Part shown: piece by piece, positions 36,606-48,100 of the stretch
Layout: every line of letters begins with the position of its first letter
Position numbering within the stretch: the first letter of the stretch is position 1
From: Struthidea cinerea
Taxonomy: Eukaryota > Chordata > Aves > Passeriformes > Corcoracidae
Assembly: GCA_013397865.1 (NCBI GenBank)
Contig: VZTI01000465.1
Coordinates: 1,595-65,594, forward strand
DNA: 64,000 nt
Direction of reading: 5' to 3'
Notes under the pieces: model-generated
Told to the model about the DNA's origin: nothing
What the model saw: only the letters and a program-made list of their open reading frames with translations
Databases searched by the model: none
Translations under genes and position numbers: made by a program

Positions 36606-36611
36606 GCTCCG
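36606..36611 (+). repeat. Target-site duplication, left copy (GCTCCG)
   Basis: The right copy at 37140-37145 is GCTCTG. The single difference is a C-to-T change at the CpG, as expected from methyl-CpG decay. Confidence 0.6.
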
Positions 36612-37139
36612 TGGTGGTTTAGAACCAGGGGGGAATTAAACTCCAAATAAGATGCTCCCATTCCCTGCACCTCCCTCTGAGAGAGGAGCAAAGGCAGAGA
36701 CTATGGGTCGAGATAACAGTTTCCTGAGAGCAAACAGCAATGGGATGAGAAATGACCAGCAATAGCAACAATATTAATAACAAAAACATCCAAAAGAGAG
36801 GATGATTTGCACAAAAAAAGGTGCTCACCACCTCGACTCAGTTCCATGTGGCCACTGAGACAGACAAGACGGTGGACATTTCCACATTCCACAGCTGGCA
36901 TTCCCCTTCCCTAGCGAGAAAACTTCAGGAATTTTTTCCTCTAACTTGTTTTGTAGCTAGATATTGCAGCAGAAAGGCTGTATCTGGGAATCAACATTGA
37001 AAATTGCCACAAAAAAGCCATTTGGGCAAATGTCAGTGAACCTCCCTATGGTGTTGTAACACTTTCAGTAAATGACTTGTGCATTAGAGGAGAGATATCC
37101 TCAGGTCACTCTCAGGGAGCTGTTGCGGTCAGTCACACA
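36612..37139 (-). mobile_element. Complete solo avian ERV LTR, antisense
   Basis: The 528-bp element starts TGGTGGTTTAGAACC and ends GGTCAGTCACACA on the plus strand, flanked by a 6-bp target duplication with one CpG-decay difference. The block 'actatgggtcgagataacag' near the left end is the antisense U5/R boundary. It resembles 'ctgggttgagacaaagacag' in the LTR at 6841-7434, so the two LTRs are related but belong to different subfamilies. The rest contains 'gaggatgatttgcacaaaaa', 'tgctcaccacctcgactcag' and 'gccatttgggcaaatgtcag', as I recall from bird LTRs. The class assignment is tentative. Confidence 0.68.
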
Positions 37140-37145
37140 GCTCTG
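37140..37145 (+). repeat. Target-site duplication, right copy (GCTCTG)
   Basis: Matches 36606-36611 except for one CpG-to-TpG change. Confidence 0.6.
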
Positions 37146-39475
37146 ATGTGAGGTATAGAGGACAGGGCTCACATGGAAAGATGAAACTTCACATGCTGCA
37201 GTCATCCCCCTCTCAACTTGTTGTTTAAGCTCCCCTTGCTGTCAGTGCAGAGAAATAGACACTTCAGAAGATCAAGTGTACCTTAAAGTCAGCAAGGAAG
37301 AACAAGCACCTTCAGAAGATTATGATCTCTTCCTGTCTAGTGTAGGCAAAGGGTGAGTGTTTGTCACCTCACAGCACGACTTTCTCTTCCTGGTGACTAG
37401 AAGAAATAGATGACTGATTAGATAACACAAATGACATTTAAGCATTGGTGGAATTGTGTCGATGTAAAGAGTACATTATAATTTATTTCCCTTCCAAGAA
37501 TATAAGCTACATCCAAACAAAATGGTGCCATGCTATTACAACTGACCTCTGAGGCTGGATAACTGAGGATCTTGTTAGTAAGTCTCCTGGGGTGAATTAT
37601 GCATATGCAACTCTTTAAAATGAAAGATGAATTTCCATATAACACAGGGCCAGCAACACCGTTATAAAAGGGCACTGTGGTTTATATTATGCCTCAGATC
37701 CACATGCAAAATTTTTTAGAGTGCAGTGTGGCAGCCCATCTGTCCTTCTCCTCACTCATTGGTGGGTCTAGCTCTAGTGATGAGAAAACCTCATCAACCC
37801 TGTGATGAGGTTTTCTCTGGACCTGTGACAGAAATTGGCCCAAGATGTCCCCAACCACCCACAAGCAAAGCATATTAGGTGCAGTAGTGATGCAGTGTGC
37901 AGAGCTCCCATCTGTCAGAGGGAAGCTTGGATGGTGGATTTGGCCACCCATGGATGAAGAACAGTGTTTTCCTTCAAAGACAGATTCAGCACTTGGCGTA
38001 TATTTAAGTATAACTAAATGACACACCAAACATTTTCATAGTCCTTGTGGGATAAGGCAGCTTTTTGGGGTCTGTCTCTCTGGTCATGAAAATCCTGGTT
38101 CTACGTAGGTTCTTCTTTAGGGACTTTCATAGATCTGGACCATAATCATTTACCTCTTATGACAGTCACACATCTTAACATGAAGGAAAAGTATGTGATT
38201 AGTAGCCACTGGGGCAATCTACTCTTCATATCTTAAAATCTAAATTTTACCCACTTGAAAGGAAACACAAATGAATCACTTGCAAATGATACTTAAGAAG
38301 GACCCATATTTCAAGTGACAGTGAGCTGTCACTTCAAAAAAGATCAGCAGGTTTCCAAAATAGGTGTTGCAAAAACAAGAAGGAAGATGTTACAGTTCAT
38401 TTGTGGTGGGTGAAAGGGAGAAGTCAGTTGGTATGTTATGTGATGTAGCAGCTGGATTAAATATGGAAGGACACCTTCTGCTGTTTACATCTAAGTGACA
38501 TAATGCTCATGTGAAACCCTGAAGTAAAAATTTTCCCCAAAAAGCTGAGATTCTTAAATGACTCATTGAAATCTTGGATTTTCTTTCAATACATTACAGA
38601 CAGGAAAATCTAAAGACAGTCCCTGAAGAATTAAAGTGTTAAACCAGCCGAGTCCCTCAAATATGCAGCACATCCTTGTGCTAGTTTAAAATTTCACTCT
38701 TAATAGCATAGATGTGAAGCCTTCCTCTGAAGCCAGTAGAGTTGTTCTCAGTTATAGTGGCAGAAGAGAAAGCACATATAACTGACAGTATGGGAAAAAA
38801 CTCAAAAATCAAACTTCTATACATGCTATGACTGAAGCTGAGAAAGTGTTTTATTATTTTGTCCACGTAATGTCTTGACATTGCATTGTTATTTGAAAAA
38901 CTTGCTGTTTCTTGAGTCTGAGATAGCACCTGCAGGGCTGACATACGCATAGTGAACGAGCCATCTGGTCTGGAACAAAGCTGTCTTTTAGCTCAAAATA
39001 AACGTCACTTTTTCTTCAACCACAAACAGTAGACAGAGGTAAGGATGAAAGCCAGGTGAATGTTATACAGTGCATATCAAAAGTGATTACAATAATAAGA
39101 GCTTACAGGGCATGCAATTTAATCACCTCTCCAGAATCCAGGGCATTTTTCTGTTTTTGTTTTTGCAGAGACCTCACTGTGGTTAACCAGGCTTGTTGTA
39201 GCAGCTGAATACAACATTGCAGACCACCCCATGAAGCTCTGTGGGACAGCATCTTTTTGTCTTTGCCCAGTTGCCACCATAGAGGGACTGTAGGGGCAGG
39301 CTGGGGATATGCTTTCTGGGAGGGATAGCTCGAATATGGTACCCACCTGGTTCCTGTGCATCCCTGTGATGCTCCTCTCCTGCTGGCATTCTGGCCAGCC
39401 TGGCCTCCTCAGTCAAACACACGAGACTGCAGAGCAGGAGAGGTGCCACAGTACCAGGGGGTCTTTAGCCTTGTG
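37146..39475. other. No gene seen; contains a strong hairpin
   Basis: A 111-codon open frame (37694-38029, minus) has no recognisable family and spans the hairpin at 37782-37817. No other repeat was identified. Confidence 0.45.
37782..37817. repeat. Perfect 15-bp inverted repeat (hairpin)
   Basis: GAGAAAACCTCATCA at 37782-37796 pairs perfectly with TGATGAGGTTTTCTC at 37803-37817 across a 6-base loop (ACCCTG). The arms are of mixed sequence, not simple repeat. Pairing stops abruptly outside the arms, so this is not the end of a longer palindrome. Confidence 0.9.
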
Positions 39476-40045
39476 TATGTGAAATAATGATGAGGGAGTC
39501 AACAAAGGCTAGTGCAGGGTCCTGCACTTGAGGAGAAATAACCCCCTGTGCCAGCACAGGCTGAGGGCCAACCTGCTGGGAAGCAGCTCCGTGGATAAGA
39601 GGAGGAGGGGTCCTGGTGGCCAACAAGCTGTCCATGAGCCAGCAGTGTGTCCTGGTGACCAAGAAAGCTAAAGGTCTCCTGGGGTGCATTAGGAAGAGCA
39701 TTGCCAGCAGGTTGAAGGAGGTCATCCTGCCCCTCTGCTCAGCCCTGGTGATGCCACAACGGGAGTGCTCTGTCCAGTTCTGGGCTCCTCAGCACAAGGG
39801 AGACATAGAAATCTTGGAGCAGGTCCAGTGGAGGACAACAAAGATAAGTAGGGGACTGGAGCATCTCTGTTAATGAGGAAAGGCTGAGGAAGCTGAGCCT
39901 GTTCAGCCTCAACAAGAAAAGACTCAGAGGGGACCTTATCAATGTATATAAGCATCTTAAGGGAGGGTGTCAAGAGGATGGAGCCAGTCAGCTGTTGATA
40001 TTCTAGTCCTTGGCACCCTCTGCAAGGGCACAATATGAATAAAGT
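39476..40045 (+). mobile_element. CR1 LINE internal fragment, truncated at both ends
   Basis: It runs from 'agggtcctgcacttgaggag' through 'cagttctgggctcctcagca' and 'ggggactggagcatctctgt' to 'cttaagggagggtgtcaaga', then decays after 'ggatggagccagtcag'. These are the CR1 ORF2 thumb and C-terminal coding region in sense orientation. The element's 3' UTR and tail are missing. Confidence 0.85.
39616..39873 (+). pseudogene. CR1 ORF2 C-terminal fragment, broken
   Basis: An 86-codon frame contains MANKLSMSQQCVLVTKKAKG and continues with GCIRKSIASR, EVILPLCSAL and QFWAPQHKGD. These are the conserved words of CR1 ORF2 downstream of the reverse transcriptase palm. The frame starts mid-protein and ends at an early stop after 'RGLEHLC', while the related sequence continues in another frame. 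Endonuclease and catalytic RT regions are absent, so it cannot encode an active protein. It is a LINE remnant, not a host gene. Confidence 0.85.
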
Positions 40046-43000
40046 GGGATGTGGCAACATCAGTTTTTAGCCTTGAGCCTGTCAGATATTTGCCTCTAAA
40101 ATCTATAAAAGTGACAGGGTTTGAGTGTAAAAATTTGAACTAGGTTCAGTAGCTGAAATATTTTTGGATGCCTTGCAAATTAGAAACAATTGGCAACCTG
40201 CTGGAAAAAATGTCCTTGCTGACTTTTGCAAACTGTGTCATTTCTGATAATACTGGCAAGAAAAGCTATTTGATATCCTGGAGGACTGTTCTTGGAAAAG
40301 AAAATAAAATAGCTTCCCTCACTTTTCTTCCAGTGTGGCAACATGTAAGAAACTGTGCAGCAGATCTGGGTGTATGACAGGGAAGAGAACACCCTTGCTA
40401 TTAATGAATACCCACTGGAACAAGGAGTGTGATGGATCATTGAGAATGAATTTGAGTTCTGTTAAGAGCATGACTTCTGGTTTCATATGGCCTAGAAAAG
40501 TAGTGAAAATTTAACTACATTTTAGACACTGGCTCTTGGGAAGGTCACTTCAGGGCCCATTAGGATAGATGGATTTTCTTGACAGAAATACTTTTGTAGG
40601 CTTTAGTGTAGTGTGCACTTCATGGGCTTGATATATCTGGGGAGTACTGTGTGTGCGCTGGTTCTGCGTGGTAAGTCAGACATCCTGAGCACGTCAAGTG
40701 TACAGCAGAAAAACAGATCATCTATGAAATCCACACACTAAAATCAACCCCCCAACACTCCAAAGAATCAGACTTTGGAATGGGTGCTGAAGAATAACCT
40801 TCCTCCCCAAGGAGATTCTCAGTGGTTTCTGGATGCTTAGCAAGACAGAAGTCCCAAACAAAAGCAGGAAATCCTCCTGTTCTGCCCAGGTGACACTTCC
40901 AAACTGTAGAAGTGAGTGTAGCAAAAGAAGCGCTCTTGGAAAGAATCACTGGAGGACAGAGGCAGGAGATATCCAAAGGAATGCCATGAGATGCTGCCTG
41001 TAGTTCTTAAGAAGAAGAAATTCTGGGGAAGAGGACTTTTTTCATGTTACTTCAAGCTGGTCCTGATAATTGCCAGAACAAATTTACTTGGACAGTCTGC
41101 CATTTTCAGGGATAGCAAATCCTTTGCTTTCAAAGAGCTCAGCAGATATATCCCAGCCTGCTGCAGGGACAGCATATGCACAACTGAGCAGAAGATAGCA
41201 GAATTTCTGCTTCAATTTCCACTATAAACCACAGCATGTTTTCAGCACAGATATTTCACAAATATACTAGGGTTTATTATGAAAGCAGACTTCTCTCTTA
41301 AATTCTCCAAATACTTCTTATAAGATTGCCACTAACATCATGAAGACACCCGTTAAAGGTAATTGAGAGCTGCCTAGAATAAATGTCTTTATGTAAGACC
41401 AAAGGGAAAGGGATGAAAAGAACAAGAAATCCTTAGAACAGATTGGCATCACTAGTGTAACTCTGTCTCAGAAGGTCAGTGATGCTGATGTCATATTATT
41501 TATGTTCAATTTTTACAGGATTTTATGAGAAAGTGGAAGGTTCTCCCCAGACAGTCATACACCATTATTAATTAATCTTGTTTTGCACTTGGTGATATGC
41601 TTTTGATCTCTCATGATCTCTTGTTACCTGTTGTTAGAGGTGGCTGTAAAAAACCAAAACTCCTTGGTACGATGCCCATGTAGAACAAATTTAATAACTG
41701 TTTTTACCTTTAGAGTTCTTCTAAATACAGGTAGTTATCAAAGCAGCCATGAGAAGTATTTTTCTCAAGGTATCAGTTGTGTAAAACAGCTGTCAATATA
41801 TATCTCAGACTTGTTAGACACAGACAACGTGCTGAGTTACTAACCAGCAGTTTAACATCAAGTGAAAAATTTCCACCTCCGTTCCCTTGTATGCCAGGTA
41901 CCAGAAAAAGACAGCTCCAAGGCTAATACATGAGTCACAGAGAAGCTGGTTTGGCCACAGTAAATTAAAACTCATAATGGGTCTGTTGAAGGGTGTAGAC
42001 AGCTACTGCTGGGTGATGTTAAATGTGTGAAAACTGCTGCAGGAGAGGACTGGAGAAACAAAGGGAAAACATGTTAAAATTCGCACATTCAAGTCAGGTA
42101 ATGACTAGAGTAAAATACAGCACATTGGAAAAGGTTTGTAATAAATTCACGTAAGAGGTAGGTAATTTCTACAGTCATACTTCTCTGTGTGGATAAAAGA
42201 TTTCAAACTGAAGACAGAATCTCTACCAGCTAAACTGACAAAAGGGAGCAGGAGGAAACAGCTGCCAAAAAAACTGTACTTAGCCCAGATGCGTCCCTAC
42301 TGCCTCTTATTATGGTCATTCTCTCCTCCTTCAGGCTTCCCAGTAAAAAGACACAGTGCTAGAAAGATATTCATGTGTTCACTGAAAAAAGTACAATTGC
42401 ACAGCAAGAATAAATGTTTTTCAAAAGTGGAAAATAGTCTTAAATTGCAAAAGTCCTTTGCAGGATAATCAAGGGATTTGGGCTGAAATGAAAGTGCAAA
42501 TTAATGTTTGAGAACAAAGCCTAAATAAATCCAGAAACAAAACTGATTTTTTAAGCATACAAATGTAAAAGAAAATGAAACTTTAAACATTGTGGTGCAT
42601 ACTTGTCCAAAGAGCAACACCTCATCTCTTTACAAACAGCAGCAATACCAGTGTAAAAAGCATGTGACACACTTACTTACTAGTTGGCAATTAACAGAAA
42701 AAAATGTTTAATGTTTTTAGGCATAGCCCCAATGCCTTTTTAGAAGTTTCTCTAAAAATGAAAGAACACAGACATAAAAATAGGAAATTTTTATGGAAAT
42801 TTGGGTCTCTTTTTTTTTTTTTTTTTTTTGTTTGTTGGTTTGTTTGTGTTGGGGGTTTTTTTGTCTGTTTTTTCTTTTTTAAAGTACAAATTAGTTTAAA
42901 TTGGCTTTGTTTATTTCATGGTTTGTGATGTTTGGGGTACTTATTCTCAAGCCTTTCTCCACAGCAGTGACGCCTGTGTCAAAAAGCTAATATTTGTTAT

Positions 43001-44626
43001 TTCAGTGATCTGAGATTTCCACATAATCACTTAACTTGAGGATTAACTTTTTAAACATGGCATTTAATGTTATGATATAGCTTGTGTTATCAGATAACAC
43101 TGTTTCCTTCACAAAACCTACCAGGGAGCAATTACATGCTCCAGCAAGTCAATTGAAGTGGCCTTACATGAAAGGGTTTTAACCAGCAAAGAGAGAAATC
43201 AGCTAAAAAATGACCTGGTTTCCTATGCTTTCACAGCAGCAACACGGTGGTATCTCAAGAGGAAAGGCAAACCCACTGACTAGATGATGGCCTTATCTCA
43301 TTTACAGAGTGCAGCCTTGTTACTTAGAGCTTTAGTAACACCTTTTTTCTCCAAAGAGGAAAACCTACCAATATAATTGGCCCGCTTGTTTGATTTGAGC
43401 AAAGGCTATTCCCGCACATGCTGGTGCAGCAGCTCAGTGACTTAGATAAAGAGCTGTTGCTTGTTCACTTCCTATCAGTCCAGCCCTGCTATGAGAGAAA
43501 ACAGTCTGGAAACTCCTAAGGAACTGGGGATTAATTTCATGAGGAGCCTGGCCCAGGACTTAAAGTCTACCAGATCCTGATGACTGCTTGAGGAATCCTG
43601 CATTTACTTATAGAGATCTTAACTGGGTCAACACAAGAATATTCCATTTGCAGTGCAAACAAACAAATTAAAAAAGGGTTAGTTAGACATTCTCAGTGGT
43701 GTCAGATTAAACCCTGATCCTAGCAAAATGCAGATGTTATCCTTCTGCTTTTTCTGTGCTGGATAGGCAGCCTGCTAACTGAACAGCATGTCTTGTCTTA
43801 AGCTTGACAACAAAAGGTTACACTGTTCTTACAGCAGAGTTCAATCTTATAGAAACAGGGAAAACAATTCGAACTCTACACTCCAGTAATGTTAACATCC
43901 ACCCTGTCCTGCGTCCAGTGCTTTCCTCAGAGTTACTGCAGACACCTTAGTCAAATGGTCTTACAGCAAAGCTTTAAAAATTGTAGACCCCAATAAGCCT
44001 TTAATAAGCATTCAATTTTAAGACAATTATCAAATAGCTATTGTAACCAGTAATAAGCCACAGAATTTAGGCTCTTTTTATATGTTCTGACAGATTATTC
44101 ATCAGCATCACTACTATGGATTATGTCCTGAAAGCAGACAGCTGTCAGTTTTCAACTTTACAGATTTAACTATGTAGCTTAATACAGAGACATTTTTCCA
44201 ATGTACTTAACAAACAAATACTACCAATGTCAATCCTACTTATTCTACGGGTGTGAATCAACTGAGGGAGGGCTGAAGAATGTATCTTATCATGTCTGCC
44301 CCAAATAACACCCTCCAGAAGGGTATTTACCCTAATCAGATGATTCAGTCTTTATCATACATGGGCACACTCAGTCTAAGCCCCATCCTGGTCTTCAGGA
44401 TTGTTGCATAATGTGAAATATGTTACAAAAAATGTAAAGGGTGTTCTTTAATCCTTGACCTTTGTATACTTTCAAACCCAATCAATAAGAAGGGAGATTT
44501 AAACCATTAAACAGAGAGCAGCTAACAGAGTCTAAGGGATGTCCTTGTGTTAGAAAAGCAAATTACTTGTTGGTAGAATTGCCTTGTTAAGGTTTAGGGC
44601 TGGACATGATCTCACACCTAGGGGGA
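40046..44626. other. No gene seen; AT-rich DNA
   Basis: There is no open frame above about 93 codons with recognisable content. A 20-base T run ends at 42829, followed by a GTTTGTTGG-type T/G-rich tail. The final part (about 44255-44626) could be internal sequence of the ERV whose LTR follows, since it ends in a short purine run (GGGGGA) directly before the LTR start, but no retroviral coding motif was seen. Confidence 0.4.
42810..42829 (+). repeat. T20 homopolymer with T/G-rich tail
   Basis: Twenty T, followed by GTTTGTTGGTTTGTTTG and a G5/T7 run. Simple low-complexity DNA. Confidence 0.85.
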
Positions 44627-44986
44627 TGTTAACAAAGCTTGGGAAGAAAGATGCCTACTGATAGTGGGCACAAAGAATGCAGAATTTATGGGCCACAAAA
44701 ACAACTGGCAGAACTTCCAAGATAAGGCAGAAACTAATAAACCCAACTCAGCAACTGTGCTGAGAGCAGCTCCAACTGGGTAAAAGGAAATTCTGGCAGG
44801 GGGAGATCTGCAACCACTGACTCAGGGGCCACTGACACAAGAAACCCACTGACGAAAAGAAGAGAAACACTGAGCATGGGGACTGATTAGCATGAGAGGT
44901 GAGAGAATCACTAACCAACAGAAGACAGAATACTAATTAATAAGAGAACAATGCAATGAACACTAATTCCTGTGTTTGATAAAATG

Positions 44987-44995
44987 TATAAATAG
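44987..44995 (+). promoter_or_regulatory. LTR TATA box
   Basis: TATAAATAG, about 360 bases into the LTR and upstream of its AATAAA, as in a standard U3/R arrangement. Confidence 0.6.
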
Positions 44996-45066
44996 TAAAA
45001 AGTTGTGATAGTTGGTGTGCTTGATTTGTGGAATTCCACCGAGCACCCCGGCTTGCACAACTCTGA

Positions 45067-45072
45067 AATAAA
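45067..45072 (+). promoter_or_regulatory. LTR polyadenylation signal
   Basis: AATAAA inside AAATAAATAATC, in the expected place downstream of the TATA box. It is followed by a T/G-containing U5. Confidence 0.6.
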
Positions 45073-45149
45073 TAATCAATGTCTCTCTTGAGTATTTAAT
45101 TACTGGCTTGCTGCACACCAGGTAATGAATCCAATTTTTGTGGACAGCA

Positions 45150-48100
45150 CCCCTGCCCTATGACAACTGCATCTGAGCAGCTGGGCTGTCAGGTAATGCC
45201 TGGAGGAGCCACAGGATGCTTTGCAGAGCCCAGCCCCAGTGCACAGAGGTCACCATGTCCATATATCTTTGCAGGATCAAACCTTTCAGTATAAATCTAC
45301 CCTTATCATCCTCCCTGCCTTTCAGTTCTTTTTCATTTGTGGCTGATTTGTTCCTGCAAGCTCTTTGGGAGGCATATTCCTCTGCACCTGGCAGGCTTCT
45401 GCTTTTCAAGGTCATTTTACCCATGGAAAGTGATATTTCTAGTCTTTTTCCTGAGGGACTTTTACAAAAAACCCATCAGTACACTGAATTCAGACCACTA
45501 TCCAGATTTGTGATCATGGACACTTGTTTTGACACTGTCATTTCTGAGTGAGGCTGTTATCAATCTGTAGGAGGGGAAGAGTGCTTGCTATCTTACCTCG
45601 CTGTCAGCTTACTACTTCACGTATCAATGTTATGACTGCAGTTCAGTTTATATTTGTGAAGCCCTGGTAAAATCTTAAGCGCTCTAGAAGTGCTGAAGAT
45701 TAATGTTATTTTGCTCTGCAGAGCACACAGCTATTTCAATAGGACAAGGCAGTCCAAACAGGTCTTGACAGTGTCTGGATAGGAAAACAACATCAAGCAA
45801 CCCCTTGTTGCATTTTTTTCTGCAAGCAAAGGGCTGAGTCGTGTCTGCCTGAAGGTCATTCTTTCTGCGTGTGTTTCTCTAAAATACCTTGAGTCACCAT
45901 AACATTCAGAGGAAGAAAGGTCAAGAAGCTGTCTTTATTCACGTTTCTTTACAGCCCTGATGCCTCTTCATGTTCACAGTAAGTGCAGAAAAACTGTACT
46001 TGCTGTGATTTCTTTTGATCTTGGACTGGCACCTGCTGGTGCGGGGAACTGGAGGCACTGTGATGAATGATGGCTGAGCAGCAGCCAGCTGCACTGAGGT
46101 TAGAGATCATGGAGTTGATGTGTAAAGGTAGGTCCAAAGCCCCACTGTGCTTTCTTCAATCTCGTTCTCAATCCTTAGAGCAACTGATTTGAGAAGCAAC
46201 AGCTGTGAAAAATGAATAGCAGTTCCAAGACTGCTTTTTTTCCTGCCAGAAAGCCTTGTGCACTGCAATCAGCATTTCAAGAAGTCTGTGTATTTTTATC
46301 ACTGAGAAGTCCTGGAGGTGCTCACACCTGGAGTGCCCCACCTCATCTCACTGCTCAAATGGTGCTGTACACTGGCTGCTTCCTAAACTGCAGTTCTCCC
46401 AGCGAGCCATGGGCACTTAGACTGATTATTGATCTCTGAAATACAGTCTAATGAGTAATACAGTCAGAAAGGAAGAAAGTAATTTGGAAAATAACAGAAG
46501 GATAGAAGTACTTTTTAAACATTTACTGCTGCATTTGCACCATATTAATCAAGTTAAATAGGCAAACACAGAAACAATCTAGATTTTCTAGGACGTTTTA
46601 GAGTAAACCACAACGAATTGAGGAATTTTTTTCTGTTTGATTGCTCACTTGAAAAAGTTACAAAAAATGGCTCACCACACCCTCACACCCTGACAGTGTT
46701 TTATTTGCACCGATTACAAGGCATGTAGGCAGTGCAACTCAAGGTGCCTGAGTTCAGTGGTGGGGTGAGAAATTTGTCCAGACTGCCAGACCCCAACTCC
46801 ATGTGCAGTCACTGGAGACAAGCAGTTAGGGCATCTACTCTAACATTTAATTCATTTGCCCTGACTAAAAGCATCTAGAATTCAGCACACGTTTCAGTAT
46901 TTTTCAAAGCTGCGGTATATGCACTGCTACCTATGACAGACTTGCCTTCCAGCAGTCTTCTTCCCTACTTTGTCTATGCCCAAAGCCAATTCTGAGTCAT
47001 GGTGTGAGTATTTCTTTGAGAAGGATAGTTTAAATTTCCCCTGGCAACTTGACATTTTTAATTGCATAGCATGGTACAGAATAACTAGACTGAGCATAAT
47101 ACACCAAGTCAATAAGCCTTGTATTACATTTTTAACCCGAGGCTTCAGAAATCCATGTATTTATGTAGGTGTGTTTCCTGTACATGCTTTGAAGCCCAGG
47201 ACATGTATAGCTTAAGGGAGCTGTAAAACCTTCTTCATTTTATACAGGCAGCCGTGTGAATGAATGGAACTTACAGCTTTGGTCCACACCTACAATCATT
47301 TTTCTGTGGTTGAGAAATGTTCCTTTTTTCAAGTACAGGAGAGCATTAAATATCTCAGAGTAACAAAAATAATGACTCTACTTCGTGGCTCGACTTTATA
47401 GTGGAGATTTCTGACAACAGAGACCCTGCCTTGAATTTACATCCACAGAGGAGGCACCCACATCTACTCTTTTTGTTTTAGGAGTCATTGACAATTTGTG
47501 ACACGAAGTGAATATGAAGTCAGGTAAATGTGTTCTCTCCCCAAGGAAAAGAATGGTCTGTGTTTAATTCCCTTGATCATTGCATGAAAAAAAATTACCA
47601 TTTTACCATGACACTTCCATCCTGGCAGCTAATGTGCCCCTCCCTGGGGCTCGGGCATGGAGATGAGAGGCTGCAATCTCCAGCATCTTTCGCAAGACAG
47701 AAGGTACCATCCCCCTAAACATTTTAGCTCAGCACAGGCTCCTTGATCTCCATCACTCAAAGCAAGGCCCAGTCGGTATTTGGACCCTGGCTCACCTCAC
47801 TTGGGCTGAGCCGGAGGCGAGAGGGCAGTGCCCCACACAGGCAGTCCCAGGGGAGAACCTGCAGCAGCCATGACGTGACAAGGGATGTGTGTGCACAGAG
47901 CCTCCCAAGCCAGAACACAGCTGGCAGGCAGACTTTGCCTAGGAGGAGGGTTGGGCGCATCGTTTGTTCAGCAGTTTGGGGAATTAGCAAGTAAAAGCGT
48001 CTGGGAGATCTCAGTCTAGCAAAGCATTCAAGTACCTGTTAAAATTTAATCAAATCAATAGCTTGTTGACTTTGGTGAGACTAATGACGAGCCTCATTTC

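Larger units (their letters stand above)
44627..45149 (+). mobile_element. ERVL-like LTR
   Basis: Promoter and terminator order is clear. A purine run GGGGGA is followed by TGTTAACAAAGC (LTR start). The TATA box TATAAATAG lies at 44987-44995 and AATAAA at 45067-45072, 72 bases from the end of the TATA box. After that comes a U5 with 'attactggcttgctgcacac' and a possible end at GTGGACAGCA (45149). Layout and length (about 520 bp) resemble ERVL LTRs. No target duplication was found and the right boundary is uncertain by about 30 bases. Confidence 0.6.

Noticed and set aside
37694..38029. 111-codon minus-strand frame
   Set aside because: It spans the 15-bp hairpin and has no family resemblance or splice context. 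Conservation would be needed to support it.
39120..39290. Possible exon after TTTTTGTTTTTGCAG at about 39168
   Set aside because: The acceptor looks good, but the best frame runs only about 40 codons to a stop and has no donor or family resemblance.
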